The notes: generated by a model from the sequence alone, not told the origin. DNA of 64,000 nt from Dugong dugon (GCA_030035585.1 CM057481.1:7217128-7281127), one strand, 5' to 3'; shown: positions 52,863 through 63,396, counted from the stretch's first letter. Program-made: numbers and translations.

Positions 52863-53397
52863 CACATTTTCCATCCTGGACCAAGGTTGCATCTCTTTGC
52901 AAGAATTATCCCCATTCCATGTTGATGGCCTCTGTGGAGCAGGCTTGTTCTCTCTCTTGGTCTTTCCATCTGTTATGACTTCTGGGGAAAGCCTGCCCAC
53001 CCTTTCTTCTCCGATCCTAGTCATTGAGTTGTGCCACTTTATTTCTTGTTTTCCCCCTATGTCTTTCAAAATTGACAAGTGATATTTTGGCCCCTTATTC
53101 TCTTATGTTATAGGTGGGAAGAGAACAAAATAACACAACTGTCCTCTACTCTGTGGAAAGGTAAATTCTTGTGGCCCTTGGGAATTAGAAAGCAGGTCTT
53201 TCCATCAGTCACTTACTTTTTTAAATAAAGGAAGCTGTGTACAAACATCTAAACAGTAACCACCTACATTTGTCTCTTGATTTAGAAGCTTTAAAATGAG
53301 AGCAGAGCTTCAGCCATTTCCTAGGATTTGTTGTATTGATCCCCAGGGCCCTCATGGGCAGAAGCAGTACAGCATGCTGGGGTCAAGGTGGGGCAAT

Positions 53398-54012
53398 GGT
53401 GGGGTCAAGGTCGTGGGCTTTGGAATCAGAAAGGCTAGGCTGTGAGCTCCAGCCCTTGCCCATGACAGCTGTGTGGCCTTGGACATGTCACTTAGCTGTC
53501 CTGAACCTTGGCATCTGTGGAAGAAGGAGTAGGGATGAGCATACCTACCACATAGGGTTATTAGGATGATTAAATGAAATAAAGGGGGCGGTGGTGGTTC
53601 AGTGGTAAATTCTCACCTTCCCCACAAGAGGCCTGGGTTTGATTCCCAGCCAGTGCACCTCATTTGCAGCCACCACCCATCTGTCAGTGGAGTCTTGCAT
53701 GTTCCTGTGATTCTGAAGGTTTCAGTGGAGCTTCCAGACTAAGATGGAGTAGGAAGAAAGGCCTGGTGATCTACTTCAAAAATCAGCCAGTGAAAACCCT
53801 ATGACGCACAAGAGTCTGACTCACAACCAATCAAGTGCACGGCTCAGGACTGGGCAGCATTTCCTTCCACTGTGCTTGTGGTGGCCATGAGTCAAGGGCT
53901 GACTTGATGGCGGTTAACAACAGCAACAAGCAATGAGGTAATCCTCCAACAGAGCTTAACACAGTGCCTGGCACACATATAAGCCCTCAATACTTTGGTT
54001 GTTCTTAGTGTA
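53398..54012 (+). mobile_element. MIR SINE split by the tRNA-Gly-headed SINE
   Basis: MIR left part 'gtcgtgggctttggaatcag', 'cagctgtgtggccttggaca', 'gttattaggatgattaaatg' up to 53583. MIR right end 'acagtgcctggcacacatat', 'aagccctcaatactttggtt' from 53942. The 345-bp inserted element is listed next. Confidence 0.88.
53588..53930 (+). mobile_element. tRNA-Gly-headed composite SINE with RTE-like tail
   Basis: The first 70 bases (53588-53657) align with tRNA-Gly: 'gcggtggtggttcagtgg' at the acceptor/D arm, A box 'tggttcagtgg' at 53595-53605, B box 'ggtttgattcc' at 53636-53646, end 'cccagccagtgca'. The body 'ggtttcagtggagcttccag', 'gaagaaaggcctggtgatct', 'ccagtgaaaaccctatgacg' is shared with the 375-bp elements and partly with AfroSINEs. 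The tail 'caggactgggcagcatttcc' to 'gacttgatggcggttaacaa' is RTE-like. Target duplication 'aatgaaataa'/'aatgaggtaa' (53573-53582 and 53932-53941, 8 of 10). It is not a functional tRNA gene because it lacks the normal stem pairing in places and continues into the SINE body. Confidence 0.85.
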
Positions 54013-54325
54013 GCAATTTGTCATGCCCTAATTCAATCAGAAGCTGACCTTTCTCACCTGTCAGTCTTAGAGTTTTTCATTTTGCATCAACCCAAAGGGG
54101 AATAGAAATGGAAAAGGCCAAGTATAGACAGTCAAAACGTGGAAGGCTTTGCAGTTTGAACGTCAGAACTCTTTATACTTTAATATCACCTCAGCCTGAG
54201 CTTATATTAGTAAAAACAGATTTGTATGCAGAAAAATACACAGAAGCTTACTGTTTCAGTCCAGTCTGTGTTAATTATTTGAGAAGCTATCTTCAATAAC
54301 AATGATTGTATTTGGGGGAAACTTT
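54013..54325. other. Unannotated stretch
   Basis: Unique. Forward frame 54108-54299 (63 codons) has no domain. Confidence 0.4.
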
Positions 54326-54329
54326 GAAA

Positions 54330-54625
54330 CCAAAATAATTATCAGAAGGTCGTTAAAAAAAAAAAAATCAAAACTAACTCCCTGCTGAGAAAACATGTTA
54401 TTTGAATCAAAGAAGTTGGCGGCATAATCTGCAAATTCTGTGTGTACTGCTATGGTATCCGAAACGTAATTATCAAGCTTAAGTTAATTAGACTAAAGCT
54501 TAGAAAATGTGGCCTGGCAGCTTGTGGTAAGTAATTATCTATACTGATTAAGATATAATACGCAATGAGCAGAGGCAAAGGAAACTCGGTTTGACACAGT
54601 CTCTGTACATGTACAATTAAGCCCA
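54330..54625. promoter_or_regulatory. Candidate conserved non-coding block
   Basis: A poly(A) run (54355-54367) then repeat-free sequence with 'gatatgttatttgaatcaaa'-like words, 'cgaaacgtaattatcaagct', 'taagttaattagactaaagc', 'ggtaagtaattatctatact'. Four TAATTA cores in about 90 bases. Function is inference. Confidence 0.36.
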
Positions 54626-54704
54626 GTAGAGGAGTGCCTGCAATAAGGGGGAACTTTGGAGGAACAGGAAGGCGTCACACCGAGTCTTTGGCAGGCTGGG
54701 GCGC

Positions 54705-55245
54705 TGTTTTACTTTCCTGATGCTGCTGTCACAGAAATACAAGTGGGTGGCTCTAAAGAACAGAAATTTATTTTCTCACATTTCAGAAGGCTAGATGTCT
54801 GAATTCAGGGTGTGGCTCTTGGGGGAGGTCCTTCTTTATCGATTTTAGCTTCTAGACAATGCCAGCAATCGTTGGCGTTCCTAGGCCTACATTTGCAGAT
54901 GCATCTGTCTTTATATGGCATCTTCTCCTTGTGTGTGTCTGTTCTGTTCCTTTCATAACTCAGAAGTGGTTAGGTTTAGGACCCATCCTATGACCCCATT
55001 GACATAGCAAAAAAAAAAAAAAAAAAAAACTCATTGCTGTCTAGTGGATTCTGACTCATAGCAACCCTATAGGACAGAGTAGAACTGCCCCATAGAGTTT
55101 TCAAAGAGCGGCTTCTGGATTCAAACTGCTGACCTTTTGGTTAGTAGCCAAGCTCTTAACCACTTTGCCACAAGGGCTTCTTTACAGGTACAGGGATTAG
55201 GATTTCAGAACATTTTGCGGGGGGGACACAATTCAATACATAACA
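54705..55245 (-). mobile_element. MaLR-like LTR carrying an AfroSINE
   Basis: Forward strand 'tgttttactttcctgatgct', 'gaacagaaatttattttctc', 'aggctagatgtctgaattca', 'gaagtggttaggtttaggac', end 'cacaattcaatacataaca'. Flanks 'ggcgc' (54700-54704) and 'ggccc' (55246-55250) match at four of five. AfroSINE lies at 55010-55182. Confidence 0.9.
55010..55182 (-). mobile_element. AfroSINE inside an LTR
   Basis: Reverse copy with an A-rich 3' tail of about 18 A (55011-55028), 'ctgactcatagcaaccctat', 'aggacagagtagaactgccc', 'gaccttttggttagtagcca' and 'ctttgccacaagggcttc'. Confidence 0.95.
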
Positions 55246-55249
55246 GGCC

Positions 55250-55915
55250 CAGATGCCCACCTTGCCCATTGGAAGGTGTGTGGGTGTCCCCCCGGGTCGG
55301 CTCAGAGAAGGGATTTGGCCGTGTGTTCTTGCTGGTTGACACACCTCCCAAAGCATATTCCAGGCCACGTCCTGGCACTCCACGCTGTCATTTCAGTTAG
55401 TAATTTCCTTTTCCTCTCAAGCTTCTCCCTCATATGGTGACTAGCTGTAGGATGACCAGAGGCCGGTTTCCTTCCTGATTTCCAGCCTCTGAAACAATGA
55501 AAGTGCCATTAATGATGGGTCACAAGGAAGGGTAGAATCTTGACCTCTGAGCAGGCACAGACGTACCGCTCGTTTGCCCTCTGCTTGCTGTGTGGTGTTC
55601 TCTCCAGTTATCCTTGAAAGAGGGAAGACACCACTGGGGCTCCAGGGCCAAAGACTGGGGACACCCACGATTTGGCTCTCTAGCCAGATTCTTCATGAGT
55701 TTATTGTACCATAAAACTCTGATGAAGTCGAATTGTTATCTGGTTAGGTAACTGTTCAGACTGGCAAGGACTACAAAGAAAGAAATCCCCTTTTGTTCTG
55801 CATCTCGTTTTCAGTGTATGAGTCTATGTTCCTGCCTTAGTATTATAACATAGTATTTGAAGATCTAATCTTTGAGCATTGACGATGGCTATAAACTGTT
55901 ATCCTTCTGAATATC
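55250..55915. other. Unannotated stretch
   Basis: No repeat or gene recognised. Opposing frames at 55137-55400, 55156-55383 and 55441-55668 lack domains and partly overlap the LTR. Confidence 0.42.
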
Positions 55916-55924
55916 TGTGATGGT

Positions 55925-56370
55925 TAGTTTATTTGGTCAACAAGTATTTAGTAAACACCTACTATATGCATCGCTCTGGTTTTGTAAGGCCATTGTTAAG
56001 GTATTTGATTGAACCATATGACACTGACATTTAGAAAGTCAAAGAAAGGTTGAATATCACTAGAACACATGGCTTGCCCTCATGGAGCCTATAGTGTAGT
56101 GGGGTAGACAGAAAAAGGAGGCACTTCCAATGCAATAAATGTCCTGAAATAGAACCATGGAGTAGGGTCACCTAGTCCAGCTTTCAGATAACATGGGGAA
56201 AAATGTATTCAGTGCAGAAGGAATAGTATGTGCAAATGGTTGTTGGTGAGAGAGATGGCAGGTTGTTTAAAGACTCACTTAAATGGGGTGGAAACAGTAC
56301 AAAGGGTTGAAAACATGAAAGAGAAATGATAAGTATGGGTCTATCATACCAAGAAAGTCATACCGAGGAC
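55925..56370 (+). mobile_element. L2 LINE fragment
   Basis: 'ttatttggtcaacaagtatt', 'aacacctactatatgcatcg', 'cttgccctcatggagcctat', 'agtgtagtggggtagacaga' and 'gcagaaggaatagtatgtgc' are L2-like. Confidence 0.78.
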
Positions 56371-56447
56371 CAGCCACTCAATAACTACATTCCCCATTAA
56401 GTTTAATGAAGGTACTTGTTAATAAAGAAGTGTATTGGGGCTTCCAG

Positions 56448-56605
56448 TCCAGGACTGCAGAAGACTCAAGCAATTCACTTAATCTTCCTAGGCCTTAGTT
56501 TCCTTCTCCGTAAAATAGGAATAACAATATTGTGCTTCTACCTACTCCAAAGTGGATCTAATTAGATTCTGCATGGACGTGCTGTAAAAAGTAAATTTTA
56601 GCTAC
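56448..56605 (+). mobile_element. MIR fragment
   Basis: 'aagcaattcacttaatcttc', 'ctaggccttagtttccttct', 'ccgtaaaataggaataacaa' match MIR. Confidence 0.82.
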
Positions 56606-56637
56606 CTCAACTTAGCGTCCATTGCTGAGCAAATGTT

Positions 56638-56830
56638 AAAAAAAAAAAAAAAAACCCCCACTGCCATCAGGTCAATTCCAACTCACAGCTACCCCACAGG
56701 GTCTCCAAGGCTGTAAATCTTTACAAAAGCAGACTGCCACACCTTTCTCCCGAGGATCAGATGGTGGATTCAAACCATCAACCTTTCAGTTAGCAGCAAA
56801 CCGCTGTAACCACTGCACCACTAGGACTCC
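56638..56830 (-). mobile_element. AfroSINE with A-rich tail
   Basis: Tail of about 17 A, then 'actgccatcaggtcaattcc', 'ggctgtaaatctttacaaaa', 'ggattcaaaccatcaacctt' and 'actgcaccactaggactcc'. Flanks: 'agcaaatgtt' (left) and 'agcaaacgtt' (right), a 10-bp duplication with one mismatch. Confidence 0.93.
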
Positions 56831-56867
56831 TTTAGCAAACGTTAGGCACTGTATATGAAGAAAGGTG

Positions 56868-57072
56868 GTACAGGGTCAGGAAGTGGCCCTGGAGTCCCAA
56901 CTGCCTGCTCTGTAAGTTCACATCTTGGAGACTCAACTTCGTCATCTGCAAATAAAAAGGATGGTGCCACGAGATAGATACTCCTACGGGGATTAGATGA
57001 GATCATCTTTGTGCAGGCTTAGTGCAGTGCCAGACAGACAGGAAGAAACCGCGAGAGCTCCGTTGGTAATAA
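56868..57072 (+). mobile_element. MIR fragment
   Basis: 'cctggagtcccaactgcctg', 'gagactcaacttcgtcatct', 'gcaaataaaaaggatggtgc', 'gattagatgagatcatcttt', 'gcttagtgcagtgccagaca'. Confidence 0.75.
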
Positions 57073-57640
57073 TAATGATAATACTAACAACAACAACAAT
57101 GCAAGTACACCATCATTGTCCCACCTTTTGATGTTTGCACTTCCCTAGAGCGGAGGGGTTCCCTGCATTGGCCTGTGGGCATCTCCCCTTCGTCAGGGAC
57201 AGCGGTCCATTTTCCTAGTACAGTGTTTGTTCCCTTTGATTTAGCTGCCTCTTGGCTGAAGGACCGAGTCCTGAATCTGACTCCCTCGATGAGTAGATGA
57301 GCTCTCTCTCTACCCAAGCCCAAATAACCATTTGCAAAGTAAAAGGACAGTCTATCAGCCACATATTTTGCCTCTAGAGAACTAAAAACTCAGTTTGCCT
57401 GATTTTTAAATTTTTAATTTCGGCGTTTGGTAGACACAGCCTGGGTAACCAATTAGGAGCACCTGCAGATCTGGGCTGATAAACTGGCTACTCAGCTTCA
57501 GTCTAGTATCAACGAAGTGGAGTCAGTTATTGCCAAAATAAAACATTAAAGAGGGAAAGGAACAAAATAGCTTGGAAATGAACGGCTTTTTTTCAACTTG
57601 TAGTCTGTAGTTCCTGCCCAGCTAGCAACTGGTATGCTAT
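57073..57640. other. Unannotated stretch
   Basis: AAC/AAT-rich words at 57066-57102. Otherwise unique. A reverse frame 57084-57362 (92 codons) is not recognised. Confidence 0.42.
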
Positions 57641-57643
57641 TTG

Positions 57644-57855
57644 TTGAGTCCCTGGGCGGTGCAAACAGTTAATGCACTCAGCTGCTAACCTAAAGGTTAG
57701 AGGGTTGAGTCCACCCAGAGGCACCTTGGAAGAAAGGCTGATGATCTACTTCCTAAAAATCATCAATCGAAAACCCTGTGGAGCATGGTCCTACTCTGAC
57801 ACATATGGGGTCGCCATGAGTTGGGGTCAACTCGATAACTTTTTTTTTTTTTTTA
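57644..57855 (+). mobile_element. AfroSINE, 'cacccagaggcacc' subfamily
   Basis: 'gagtccctgggcggtgcaaa', 'ggttagagggttgagtccac', 'ccagaggcaccttggaagaa', 'aaaaccctgtggagcatggt', 'gtcgccatgagttggggtca' and a poly(T) run to 57854. Confidence 0.93.
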
Positions 57856-58425
57856 TACTATTCGTTGCTCCCAGTGGTGCGCAGCAGAAATGGAGACTGA
57901 GCTGCAAAGCACTCAGAACAGTCTTGGTGTGGGAAGCAACATAAACAAAACGGCGAAGACAGATTATGAAATCTGAGGATGTGAGTTATATGACTCCTGC
58001 AGATGTGATTATTAAAATCCAGGCAAGGATTACTTTTGCTTTGGAAATAGGACATAAGAGCAAATTTATGGTGAGGAGAGGGTTTGGATGACTGTCTCAC
58101 AGACGTAAAGCCCTGAAGGCAGAGCAGTTTTAATGAAGAACAGCATCCTGTGTGAAGTGTTATACTCAAAATAGATCCTAGGGGGGGATTCAGTGAAGGG
58201 ACACATCAATTTCAGACATCTGGAATCCAGTTAATATCTTTAGTGCTTTCACATGGCAAACGCTACTCTGTTATAATTCTTACCGAGGTTCTCGGAATGG
58301 AAGCTGGATTTCCGTCCTGAGGGAAATTGCGATCATCCTATGTTGTAATCCCATACGTTGCCCAAGGACAGCCATTTTGGTTTGTTTCCATTCATGGCCT
58401 GCTTTAGTTAGTTAGTTAGTTGTTT
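57856..58425. other. Unannotated stretch
   Basis: No repeat or gene. Reverse frame 57858-58169 (103 codons) lacks domains. A 'ttag' tandem repeat of about five units lies at 58404-58422. Confidence 0.45.
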
Positions 58426-58429
58426 AATG

Positions 58430-59445
58430 ACTAATGTTGTTAGGTGCCATCGAGTAGGTTCCGACTCATAGCGACCCTATGCCCAACAGAACAAATCACT
58501 GCCCGGTCCTGTGCCATCCCCACCATCGCTGTTGTGCTGGAGCCCATTGTTGTAGCCACTGTGTCAGTCCATCTCGTTGACAGTCTTCCTCTTTTTCACT
58601 GACCCTCTACTTCACCGAGCACGATGTACGTCTCCAAGGAGAGATCCCTCCTGATGACGTGTCCAAAGTATGTGAGACATAGTCTCGCCATTCTTGCTTC
58701 TGAGGAGCATTCTGGTTGTACTTCTTCCAGGACAGATTTGTTCATTCTTTTGGCAGTCCATGGTATATTTAATGTTCTTCTCCAACACCACAACTCAAAG
58801 GCATGAATTCTTCTTCGATGTTCCGTAGTCATTGTCCAGCTTTCACATGCATATGAGGCTACTGAAAACACCATGAGTTGGGTCAGGCGCACCTTAGTCT
58901 TCAAGGTGATAATCTTTGCTTTTCACACTTTAAAGAGGTCTTTTGCAACAGATTTTCCCAGTGCAGTGCATCTTTTGATTTCTTGACTACTGCTGCCATA
59001 GATGTTGATTGTGCAGCCAAGTAAAAGTGAAATCCTTGACAACTTCAATCTTCTCTCCGTTCATCATGATGTTGCTTACTGGTCCAGTTGTGAGGATTTT
59101 TGTATTCTTTACGTTGAGGTGTAATCTATACTGAAGGCTGTGGTCTTTGATCTTCGTCAGTAAGTGCTTCAAGTCCTCTTCGCTTTCAGCAAGCAAGGTT
59201 GTGTTATCTGCAAAATGCAGGTTGTTAATGAGTCTTCCTCCAATCCTGATGCCCCGTTCTACTTCATATCATCCAGTTTCTTGGATACTTTGCTCAGCAG
59301 ACAGACTGAATAGGTAAGATGAAAGGATACAACCCTGACACACACCTTTCCTGACTTTAAACCACGCAGTATCCCCTTGTTCTGTTTGAACAACTGCCTA
59401 ATAACTAATAAGGACCTGCAAACACATCACCCAAAACAAAAGCTA
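58430..59445 (-). mobile_element. RTE (BovB-like) LINE fragment, about 1 kb
   Basis: The 3' end is at left ('gttgttaggtgccatcgagt', 'ggttccgactcatagcgacc' read in reverse). Upstream it keeps coding sequence to about 59440. It is the longest RTE in the window and covers the end of the reverse transcriptase and the C-terminal region. Confidence 0.92.
58596..59330 (-). pseudogene. RTE polyprotein fragment (end of reverse transcriptase and C terminus)
   Basis: The reverse frame at 58987-59196 shows the palm/thumb-side sequence LLTKIKDHSLQYRLHLNVKN with TKILTTGP, plus the upstream LAESEEDL region, as in RTE reverse transcriptases. A second frame at 58596-58904 continues with TKVRLTQLMVFSVASYACES, HAFELWCWRRTLNIPWTAKR, EEVQPECSSEARMARL and YFGHVIRRD. 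A frameshift or deletion lies between 58904 and 58987. The upstream catalytic part (YADD-like) is not seen. It cannot make a working enzyme. Confidence 0.82.
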
Positions 59446-59479
59446 GGGCCTTGACAACATCCTACATCAAATCATGTGC

Positions 59480-59682
59480 TGGAGTCCCTGGGTGATGCAA
59501 ATGGTTAATATGCTTGGCTGCTAATCAAAAGGTTAGAGATTCAAGTCCACCCATAGGTGCCTTGGAAGAAAGGTCTGGAGATCTACTTCCAAAAAGAATC
59601 AGTCATTGAAAACCCTTTGGAGCACAGTTCTACTCTGACACAGTTGGGGTCACCATGAGTTGGAGTTGACTTGATGATTACT
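59480..59682 (+). mobile_element. AfroSINE, 'cacccataggtgcc' subfamily
   Basis: 'ggagtccctgggtgatgcaa', 'ggttagagattcaagtccac', 'aaggtctggagatctacttc', 'gaaaaccctttggagcacag', tail 'gagttggagttgacttgatg'. Confidence 0.93.
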
Positions 59683-59859
59683 TTTGGATTAACCATAGGA
59701 TACAACCCACACACTAACCCCTTCCCCCATCTCCCCTACACGGAGTTAACCATCACCGTTGCCTTGCTGTTTTTTATATCATTTTAGGAATCTCTACGCA
59801 TTCCTAAAAAAGCGTGTATTTTTTTTTTCAGTTTTTTTTTTTTAACTTTATAAGAAGAG

Positions 59860-60270
59860 CATCATGCTGTCTTTTAGCTCTGTGAACTAATTTATTTTCC
59901 TTAATATATTAAGATTCATCCATACAGTTGTGTGTCACTAATGTACATGAGTTCTGATCACCGTGTAATATTCCATTGTGTGATTATATCACAGATCATT
60001 CACCTATTCTCCCGTGGATATCAGATCATTTGTAGGCTTTTCTATTGTAAACAAAGCTGCTGTGAGCATTCTCCTGTATGTTTTCTTTTGTACATGTGCA
60101 AGAATTTCTCTCAGGTATATACCTGGGAGTAGTAGCTTGGGAAGGTCGACTTTAGGAGGTAACGTCAAACTTGTTTTCCCAAGAGGTGACTCCAGTATAC
60201 TCTCTAACCAGCAATGCCAGAGCAGCTCTGAGGATCCATATTCTCTGTAACCCATGGCATTGCCAGACTT
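59860..60270 (-). mobile_element. Old L1M 3'UTR fragment
   Basis: Forward strand 'taagattcatccatacagtt', 'accgtgtaatattccattgt', 'gtgattatatcacagatcat', 'ggatatcagatcatttgtag', 'tgtaaacaaagctgctgtga', 'caggtatatacctgggagta' is the reverse complement of the well-known L1M 3'UTR. Coding frames here (60004-60255) are chance. Confidence 0.78.
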
Positions 60271-60559
60271 AGGTGTAGAACAAATTCAGCAATCCTTAAA
60301 ATGGATACTTTTACATTAAACTTGCTCCCAATAGAAGGGAGAAAAGGGAGTTGTTTAATCTCTTTTTAGCATCATACAACTTGCTTGAAATGATGTTTCT
60401 GAATCAATAGCCTTTTTTCAATATGGTGGTACCCCTAGTTTGAAAAATATCTGGGAAATAGAGGAGTCAAAGATAACTCTAGGTTTTTGGCCTAAGGAAT
60501 CGAAAGGATGAGTTGCTGGTTTGCTTTGGTTTTGTTTGGAGGTGGGAGGGGAGATCGGT

Positions 60560-60970
60560 TTTTTTTTTTTTTTTTTTTTTAATTGTACTTTAGATGAAGG
60601 TTTACAGAACAAACTAGCTTCTCATTAAACAATTAGTACACATATTGTTTTGTGACATTGGTTACCAACCCCACGACATGCCAACACTCTCCCTTTCTTG
60701 ACCTTGGGTTCCCTATAATCAGGTTTCCTGTCCCCTCCTGCCTTCTAGTCCTTGCCCCTGGGCTGGTGTTCCCCTTTAGTCTCCTTTTGTTTTATAAGCC
60801 TGTCTACTCTTTGGCTGAAGGGTGAACCTCAGGGGTGACTTCATTACTAAGCTAAAAGGCTATCCAGGGGCCATACTCTCAGGGTTTCTCCAATCTCTGT
60901 CAGATCAGTAAGCCTGCTCCGACAAGGATCATAATAGAGGGTTCCAGACAGAGCTGGAGAAAAATGTAGA
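60560..60970 (-). mobile_element. L1 3' end with poly(A)
   Basis: The poly(T) run at 60559-60580 is the reversed tail. It is followed by 'ttgtactttagatgaaggtt', 'gcttctcattaaacaattag', 'gttaccaaccccacgacatg', 'ccttgggttccctataatca' and further 3'UTR. The end block matches the copies at 28.3 and 28.8 kb. Confidence 0.86.
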
Positions 60971-60994
60971 ACAAGATTCTAACCCACAAAAAAA

Positions 60995-61078
60995 GACCAG
61001 CCCTGGTGGTTTGCTCCTATAAAACTACAGGATAGGAAACCCCATGGGGCAGCCATATAGGGCTGCTATGAGCTGGAA
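60995..61078 (+). mobile_element. AfroSINE remnant, internally deleted
   Basis: 'aaaaagaccagccctggtgg', 'ggaaaccccatggggcagcc', 'agggctgctatgagctggaa' retains part of head and tail only. Confidence 0.65.
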
Positions 61079-61270
61079 AAGGAGCCTGGTGGTGGTGCAG
61101 TGGTTAAGTACTTGGTCCTGACCAAAAGGTCAGTGGTTCAAAACCACCTGCCGCTCCAGGACAGTGTGCTTCTCTAAACATTTACATCCTTGGAAACCCT
61201 ATGGGGCAGTTTTACTCTGTCCTATATGGTTGCTATGAGTCACAGTCAACTAGATGGCAATGGGTTAATA
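61079..61270 (+). mobile_element. AfroSINE, long form
   Basis: 'aaggagcctggtggtggtgc', 'agtggttcaaaaccacctgc', 'gtgcttctctaaacatttac', 'ccttggaaaccctatggggc', 'gttgctatgagtcacagtca'. Directly follows the remnant above. Confidence 0.92.
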
Positions 61271-61289
61271 ACTCCCCATTGACTAACTC

Positions 61290-62140
61290 CTTGCCTACTA
61301 TTGAAGGTTTTTCTCCATCTTGATGTGACAAACCTATCTGCCTGGTACTCCCAGCACTGACCCTCTCTTGCCCCAACCATATCTGGCTTATCACCTTCTC
61401 AGACTGCATTGTGTTTGTCCCTCATTCTCAGGGCCCTGCCTGATTCTCTATTATCTCCCCCTTCTTTGAGTGTTCTTGCCTTTGCTCTTTGTCTATCAAA
61501 AGCTCATCCCCATCCTCTAAATCTCAACTCAAATCTTAGTGCCCCCAAACATGTTTTTATTCTTTTACTCTTGAAAATGGTTGATTTGGTTTATTATGCA
61601 ATGTCTTATCCTATTTATCTACACTTATTTGTCTATTTTCTGACCTCTAACAAAATTGTAGACTCCTAGGGTTAAGGAAGGGTCTTCATAGCTTTTCCCT
61701 CATCGCACCTGGCGTGATGGACCTGGTATCAAAGTCAACTACCAGCTCAAACAAATCTTATCCATGAAGCCTTCCTAAATTTCCTAACCAGAATTAGTTT
61801 CTTCACTTCATACTGTGCTCCTCCACCTTTATGTCAGCCTTGTTTCATCTCTGCTTTATGTGTCCTGAATGGCTTTTGGGGGTTGAGGTCCTTGTTATCT
61901 TTATCTCGCTAAGCCTCAGCACATAGCCGATATGAGTAAATGTCATTCTACTGCTCAAAAAGGGGAAGGAGATGAATCCTTACAATCCTTAAATCAGGCA
62001 GCACAGTCTGAAATCTTCAGGGCACATAGGTTATCCCTCCTTATGTATCTGCTGTCGCCCTCTTGACTGTGAGCTCTATAGTGGTAGAGATTATTAAATT
62101 TATTGTATTCTCACTTGAAACTATTCCATGCGAAGTGCGT
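61290..62140 (+). mobile_element. L2-like LINE stretch
   Basis: Words such as 'cagggccctgcctgattctc', 'tctcaactcaaatcttagtg', 'ctgacctctaacaaaattgt', 'agactcctagggttaaggaa' and 'ccttcctaaatttcctaacc' recall the L2 3' region. Assignment is by gist. Confidence 0.5.
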
Positions 62141-62146
62141 GGTGGT

Positions 62147-62350
62147 ATTGTTGTTGGTGCCATTGAGTTAATTCTGACTCATAGTTGACCCCATGTGACA
62201 GAGCAGAACTGCTCCATAGGGTTTCCTAGGCTGTAATCATTACAGAAGCAAATCGCCAGGTCTTTTTTACAGAGTGGCTGGTGGGTTTTCAACTGCCAAC
62301 CTTTTGGTTAGCAGCCGAGCACTCAACGGTTGTGCCTCCAGGGCTCCTTA
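62147..62350 (-). mobile_element. AfroSINE
   Basis: Reverse: 'tgttgttggtgccattgagt', 'gacagagcagaactgctcca', 'ctgtaatcattacagaagca', 'ccaaccttttggttagcagc', 'tgtgcctccagggctcc'. Near a L2 or MIR 3' end ('cacagcaggtacatgataaa'). Confidence 0.92.
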
Positions 62351-62920
62351 GTGCACAGCAGGTACATGATAAACGCTTGGTAAATTTAAAACACTTAACC
62401 ATTGTAGTGAGTCGGAGGGAGTCCGACGCTGATCAAGGAAAGAGCTATGACCGTGAGATAGTGTTGCAGGACAAGCTATTTACGGGGCCATTGGAGCCTG
62501 TGCATTGACAGCTGCATGCAGGAGACAGTCCCCCATAGCAGGGAGTCACCAAAAAGGGAAGTGGGCATGGAAAACCCTGGGAAAGAGAGAAGAGGAATGC
62601 TTACCTACCCCTGGGCAGGTGATGTTCTCCTGCAGCAAGGTAGGGCAGGGCCCTCTAGGTCAGAGAGCTCTGAAGGACAGCAGCATCCTAAGGTCATATC
62701 ACTGCAGGGTTTTATCTTATCTAGGGCTAGCAGATGTTGGGCACAGGTTTGTTGGGCTGTTTTTAAAACAATTGGATGTGTAAAAATTTAAGTTTGGTGC
62801 CAACAGGCTTTTTTGGCTAAGCAGCCTCAGCTTGCTATGCGAAAGTAAACAGCTTGGGGTCAGTACCCAGAGGCCATTTTTGACTCATTTATATAACATG
62901 CATTCAAATGAGTGGTACAG
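62351..62920. other. Unannotated stretch
   Basis: No clear repeat or gene. Overlapping forward frames at 62505-62783 and 62516-62791 have no domain. Confidence 0.42.
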
Positions 62921-62921
62921 A

Positions 62922-63088
62922 ATAGTGTTTCTCAACAGGGACGCTATTAGCATTCGGGGCTGGACAGTTCTTAGCGCACTGCAGGATATTTAACATCCTT
63001 GGCTTCTACCTACCCCCATGCCAACAACACATCTCCAAATGTTCCCTAGGGGATACCGTCCTGCCCTCAGCTGAGAATGATTGGTTTA
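62922..63088 (-). mobile_element. MER5A-like hAT-Charlie element
   Basis: Forward strand 'gtgtttctcaacagggacgc', 'ggggctggacagttcttagc', 'caggatatttaacatccttg', 'tccaaatgttccctagggga', 'ctcagctgagaatgattgg'. Same orientation as the copy at 2.9 kb. Confidence 0.8.
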
Positions 63089-63214
63089 GAGGCAAGAAAA
63101 AGAGACAAGAATAATTACTAGATCCAACTGGGATAACAAGGAAGAATGAGGGTCCTACAGCTTCCTTTCCTAAATAGTTATTAGACTATTAAATCAGCGA
63201 AGCACATCAGTAAA

Positions 63215-63396
63215 CTTGGACTTCTTCAAACCAACTGCCTTCTTCTACCTGAACACATTTATTGAAAAAGGAAAGGCCACATCACCATTGTAACTGAAAG
63301 CCAGTATAACATGCCATAAAGAGACCGTAACAGTGTAGTGAAGAGTTAACCTAACCAGAGAGGTCTGCCTTTTACCCTTGGCTGCTGGAAGGTAAG
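63215..63396 (+). repeat. Unnamed interspersed repeat (copy B), empty site for the 35.9-kb LTR
   Basis: 'cttcttcaaaccaactgcct', 'ctacctgaacacatttattg', 'aaaaaggaaaggccacatca', 'agttaacctaaccagagagg', 'cttttacccttggctgctgg' align with copy A at 35768-35923 and 36409-36425 without the LTR. The AfroSINE follows at once. Confidence 0.72.

Noticed and set aside
53588..53657. Functional tRNA-Gly gene.
   Set aside because: It is continuous with a SINE body, has changes in the acceptor region, and is flanked by a retroposition duplication.
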